Source: Kangiellaceae bacterium
Lineage (GTDB): Bacteria > Pseudomonadota > Gammaproteobacteria > Enterobacterales > Kangiellaceae
NCBI GenBank assembly: GCA_030590405.1
Contig: JAUUYO010000034.1
Span: 1 to 17,108, forward strand
Direction of reading: 5' to 3'
DNA length: 17,108 nucleotides
Below the pieces are notes generated by a model. It did not search any database. It had not been told where the DNA came from and was given only the letters and a program-made list of their open reading frames with translations. Both the position numbers and the translations under genes were made by a program. This document shows, in pieces, positions 14,559-17,108 of this stretch; positions within the stretch are counted from its first letter, which is position 1, and the number at the start of each line of letters is the position of its first letter.

Positions 14559-15647
14559 TTATTTACATTTTCTGTGTTCACCAAGCTTCTTGCAGAGTAA
14601 CTGGTGAAGATTTTTGCCCGGCTGTTTAAAGCCATTATTAGTCAGCCCCTCGACGATGTCAAAAAACCTATCTGCAATGTTGGGGTAATTATTGAGGGCA
14701 TAATCTACCACTTCTTCTGCTTTTTTATCGCCTTCTTCTGATTCGTATCGACTAAAAACGAAGCTCATTTGTAACAGTTCTATAGAAGGTAATTCAATTT
14801 CAAATCCAAACCGAACCGCTAATTGTTGATAGTGATTTTGTACACTACTTAGTCCCATTCTCTTAATGTCCCAACTGGGCCGCCAACCCTCGAACAAAGT
14901 CCTAAGACTATATAATTGAGACACAAGGTAACTACTCCCGTGATTTTGCTCCGGATATTCTTTGTGATGGAAAAGAGGCTTACTTTTATCTGATTCACTA
15001 AAAATACTCACAAGCTCTCTAAAGGGTATTTCCATATGTTCACCCTCATTAGCTAGAGTAATAATTAACCTTGTGTTAGTAGCTGCTAATTTCAGTTGTT
15101 CTTTTTTTACTCTATTGTTTATTAGATTATCTTCAATTGATGGGCTAGACGCGAAGTAAGCATTAAATTGGCCGGGATCATCCAGTAAACTGTTTAAAAC
15201 AAATCGCCCCGAATTAGAATGTCCCAATAAAATGCTGAAATCTGCGATTCTATAAGATTGTTTAATATGAGGAACCAGCTCATTTAAGAGAAAACTTCTG
15301 AAGGATTTACCTTTGTTGTTGGTTTCACCACCAGCTAGTAGAACAGGTCTCATCTCCTTGCCTTCGCTTTGCACACCCACAACGATGAGTTCCGGTATAT
15401 CGTTTGAAATAGCTTCAATAGATGCAACAGCTCCTAGTGTACCCGATTGACCATGCAGTACATAAAGTACAGGGTATTTTCTTTGTTTATTTGACGGATA
15501 ACTTTCCGGCAAATGGACATAGAATTCTCGTTGTGAATTGAAAGCTTTTGAGTTCAAGGAGTGCTTTTCCGCATAAACCATCGAATTAGAAGCGCTTACT
15601 TGACAGGTAAGGCATAGCAAGATTGAACAAATTATGATTATTCGCAT
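14559..15647 (-). CDS. Secreted alpha/beta-hydrolase (esterase-D/Fes-like) with helical C-terminal extension
   Basis: A 362-aa protein with a Sec signal peptide (MRIIIICSILLCLTCQVSA, cleavage likely after A19), so periplasmic or exported. The putative-esterase fold starts with FYVHLPESYPSNKQRKYPV and YVLHGQSG. The nucleophile is S144 in LLGHSNSGRF and the catalytic His is probably H236 in QNHGSSYL; an acid in the region before it is likely. Family members include siderophore esterases (IroE/Fes type) and acyl or formyl-glutathione esterases; the substrate cannot be told. Residues about 250-360 form an extra mostly helical domain. Ribosome site AGAGGAA precedes ATG at 15647. It ends 10 bp from the convergent reductase gene. 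No iron-uptake genes are near, which weakens a siderophore role. Confidence 0.8.
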   Translation of the reverse strand: MRIIIICSILLCLTCQVSASNSMVYAEKHSLNSKAFNSQREFYVHLPESYPSNKQRKYPVLYVLHGQSGTLGAVASIEAISNDIPELIVVGVQSEGKEMRPVLLAGGETNNKGKSFRSFLLNELVPHIKQSYRIADFSILLGHSNSGRFVLNSLLDDPGQFNAYFASSPSIEDNLINNRVKKEQLKLAATNTRLIITLANEGEHMEIPFRELVSIFSESDKSKPLFHHKEYPEQNHGSSYLVSQLYSLRTLFEGWRPSWDIKRMGLSSVQNHYQQLAVRFGFEIELPSIELLQMSFVFSRYESEEGDKKAEEVVDYALNNYPNIADRFFDIVEGLTNNGFKQPGKNLHQLLCKKLGEHRKCK

Positions 15648-15787
15648 AGATTCCTCTTTGTTATTGACTGAAATGGTTAAAGTTATTTTGAATGTGTTAA
15701 TACTTGTTATTAAATAGTAACGCCGCTAAGAGACAATGACGAAATACAACTATGGAGAATTTATAGAAGGAGTCAATGCAGAGGCCC

Positions 15788-17108
15788 TCACCATTTCAAC
15801 ACCGATAATAAATTACTGTAGTTATCAGTCCAAAAAACGGTCTTGTTAACTGCGTTCGATTTTTTATTTGCAATTAAATCAAAACGGCTATTCAAACGAT
15901 TAGTGCGATTACTTAACAACACCCATTCAGCGCTATGTTGCCCATTATATTCTGCAACAGTCTCGATGATGACAGCAGCTTTATCAAAACTGTTTGCCAA
16001 GCCATGGACTAACGGCTCAAGATTAAGATGCCGATTTGAAATATGGATTGCCAAAATGCCATCGTCAACAAGATGACGCCAATATAACTCAAACGCTTCT
16101 TTGGTCAATAAATGCATAGGGATTGTATCTCCGGAAAATGCGTCTATGACCAGGAGTTGAAATTCTCTGCTACCAGAAGTGGCCAATTCATGCGCCAAAG
16201 ATCTTCGTCCGTCACCTAATATGACATCAATTTTTGCCTTAGATTCTTTTAAATAATTAAAATGTGAGTAAGCAATTCTTTCTACATTAGGATTTAACTC
16301 ATAAAAAATATAATTGTCACCCTTTCTACCATATGCAGCCAATGCTCCGGCACCAAGTCCTATAAATCCTACGTCAATAGAGGCGTTCTCGTTTAAATGT
16401 TTGAACGCAATTGAGATACCTGTTTTATCTCGGTAATAACTACGTGGGATTTGTTTTTGTTCCGGCTCTAGTGATTGTGTACCGTGAGATGTAGTGCCAT
16501 CAATTAGTCTACGTTCAGTTTTACCATTGACTACAACATCTTTCACACTCAATACACCATAAAAATTCCTGACAGTTACTATATTGTTATTATTAAACAA
16601 GCCATTTAAATAGAAAAACATAATCGGCAACGAAATCATCATAACTACAGAGGAAGATGCTAACAATCCTATTTTCGAAAAGCCTAAGAATTTTGTATTT
16701 ATGATTTTTTCGTTATTACCTTGCTCGGTAATATGATTACCTCTGTTATATCCCAACATGATACTGAATACAAATAGTACGAAAACCATGAAAATTGCCA
16801 ACGGATATTCATAAAATTGAGAAAAAATATTCTGTGCAACGAACACTACAAATGCGCTGCCAAGAAAGCCTCCAATTGAAATGCAAAGATAAAACAGCGT
16901 TAGTCTTTCCACTTCAGGCTTTAAGCGTGCTAACTCACCATGACAGATCATGCAGGCAGACAGTAGAACAAATGAATAAAAAATCGTTTGCGTGATTATG
17001 TCGAACTGAGTACCAATAAAAAAAAGTAAAATGGCTGCAAATGACGCTATAGCGAATAGAACAAACCAATACCACCTTACATACCATTTAGGGCTGTGGA
17101 AACTGATA
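15788..17108 (-). CDS. Membrane-anchored spermidine-synthase-like protein, partial (N-terminus beyond right edge)
   Basis: The frame is open from the stop at 15788 to the right edge, giving about 439 visible residues. An internal Met at 16951 is not the start, because conserved sequence (LLSACMICHGELARLKP, preceded by membrane helices) continues upstream. The first part has several hydrophobic segments, among them FAAILLFFIGTQF, LFYLCISIGGFLGSAFVVFV and the IFMVFVLFVFSIML helix. The cytosolic C-terminal part is an aminopropyltransferase-like Rossmann fold with IGLGAGALAAYGRKGD (nucleotide loop), YELNPNVERIA, GDGRRSL and VIDAFSGDTIP. Such fusions are common in bacteria and their products are mostly uncharacterised; a polyamine product is not shown. 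The 140-bp gap between it and the esterase gene holds no clear promoter. Confidence 0.85.
   Translation of the reverse strand, partial: ISFHSPKWYVRWYWFVLFAIASFAAILLFFIGTQFDIITQTIFYSFVLLSACMICHGELARLKPEVERLTLFYLCISIGGFLGSAFVVFVAQNIFSQFYEYPLAIFMVFVLFVFSIMLGYNRGNHITEQGNNEKIINTKFLGFSKIGLLASSSVVMMISLPIMFFYLNGLFNNNNIVTVRNFYGVLSVKDVVVNGKTERRLIDGTTSHGTQSLEPEQKQIPRSYYRDKTGISIAFKHLNENASIDVGFIGLGAGALAAYGRKGDNYIFYELNPNVERIAYSHFNYLKESKAKIDVILGDGRRSLAHELATSGSREFQLLVIDAFSGDTIPMHLLTKEAFELYWRHLVDDGILAIHISNRHLNLEPLVHGLANSFDKAAVIIETVAEYNGQHSAEWVLLSNRTNRLNSRFDLIANKKSNAVNKTVFWTDNYSNLLSVLKW

Noticed and set aside
14549..14585. Possible bidirectional terminator between the reductase and esterase genes
   Set aside because: Only a loose ACAGA/TCTGT pairing with a long loop, overlapping the esterase 3' end and without a convincing GC stem.
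15788..16951. Complete 387-aa gene starting at ATG 16951
   Set aside because: Conserved family sequence and membrane helices continue in frame upstream to the right edge, so this Met is internal and the gene is partial.

Overview
The window is about 17 kb of an AT-rich chromosome (roughly 40% GC by eye) from what is most likely a marine or aquatic gammaproteobacterium. The protein families, a PaaX/PaaY-type paa cluster and REP-like intergenic palindromes all fit that group. I cannot name the genus from sequence alone.

Positions 1-11217 hold one long leftward gene series for aerobic phenylacetate catabolism through CoA-thioester epoxidation. In transcription order: paaZ (oxepin-CoA ring cleavage and aldehyde oxidation), paaG (epoxide isomerase), a tryptophan 2,3-dioxygenase gene (kynA), paaJ (thiolase), paaA-paaB-paaC-paaD-paaE (multicomponent phenylacetyl-CoA epoxidase), a damaged paaX-type repressor gene, and a fused enoyl-CoA hydratase/3-hydroxyacyl-CoA dehydrogenase that runs off the left edge. 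paaF, paaH, paaI and paaK are not visible as separate genes. The fused beta-oxidation enzyme could cover the paaF and paaH steps, and the ligase may lie beyond the left edge. paaY (hexapeptide-repeat thioesterase) is divergent from paaZ. The 164-bp gap between paaZ and paaY holds a perfect palindrome of the FadR/PdhR (GntR) type. Several intergenic gaps of the operon carry short palindromic repeats, and a 78-bp inverted-repeat element lies between paaE and paaX, next to the damaged 5' end of paaX.

Positions 11970-13015 hold a double-hairpin repeat, elbB (DJ-1/PfpI-family glyoxalase) and a non-coding gap. Positions 13016-14548 form a redox-stress module. soxR (a [2Fe-2S] MerR-family activator) diverges from a VOC/glyoxalase-fold gene and a flavodoxin-fold NAD(P)H-dependent FMN reductase. 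The intergenic region has a textbook SoxR box inside a promoter with a 19-bp spacer.

Positions 14559-17108 carry two leftward genes: a secreted alpha/beta-hydrolase esterase, and the C-terminal part of a membrane-anchored spermidine-synthase-like protein that enters from the right edge.

I found no wholly unknown system. The most interesting observations are kynA inside the paa operon, the apparent decay of paaX, the GntR-type operator in the paaZ/paaY control region, and the direct SoxR-controlled module.
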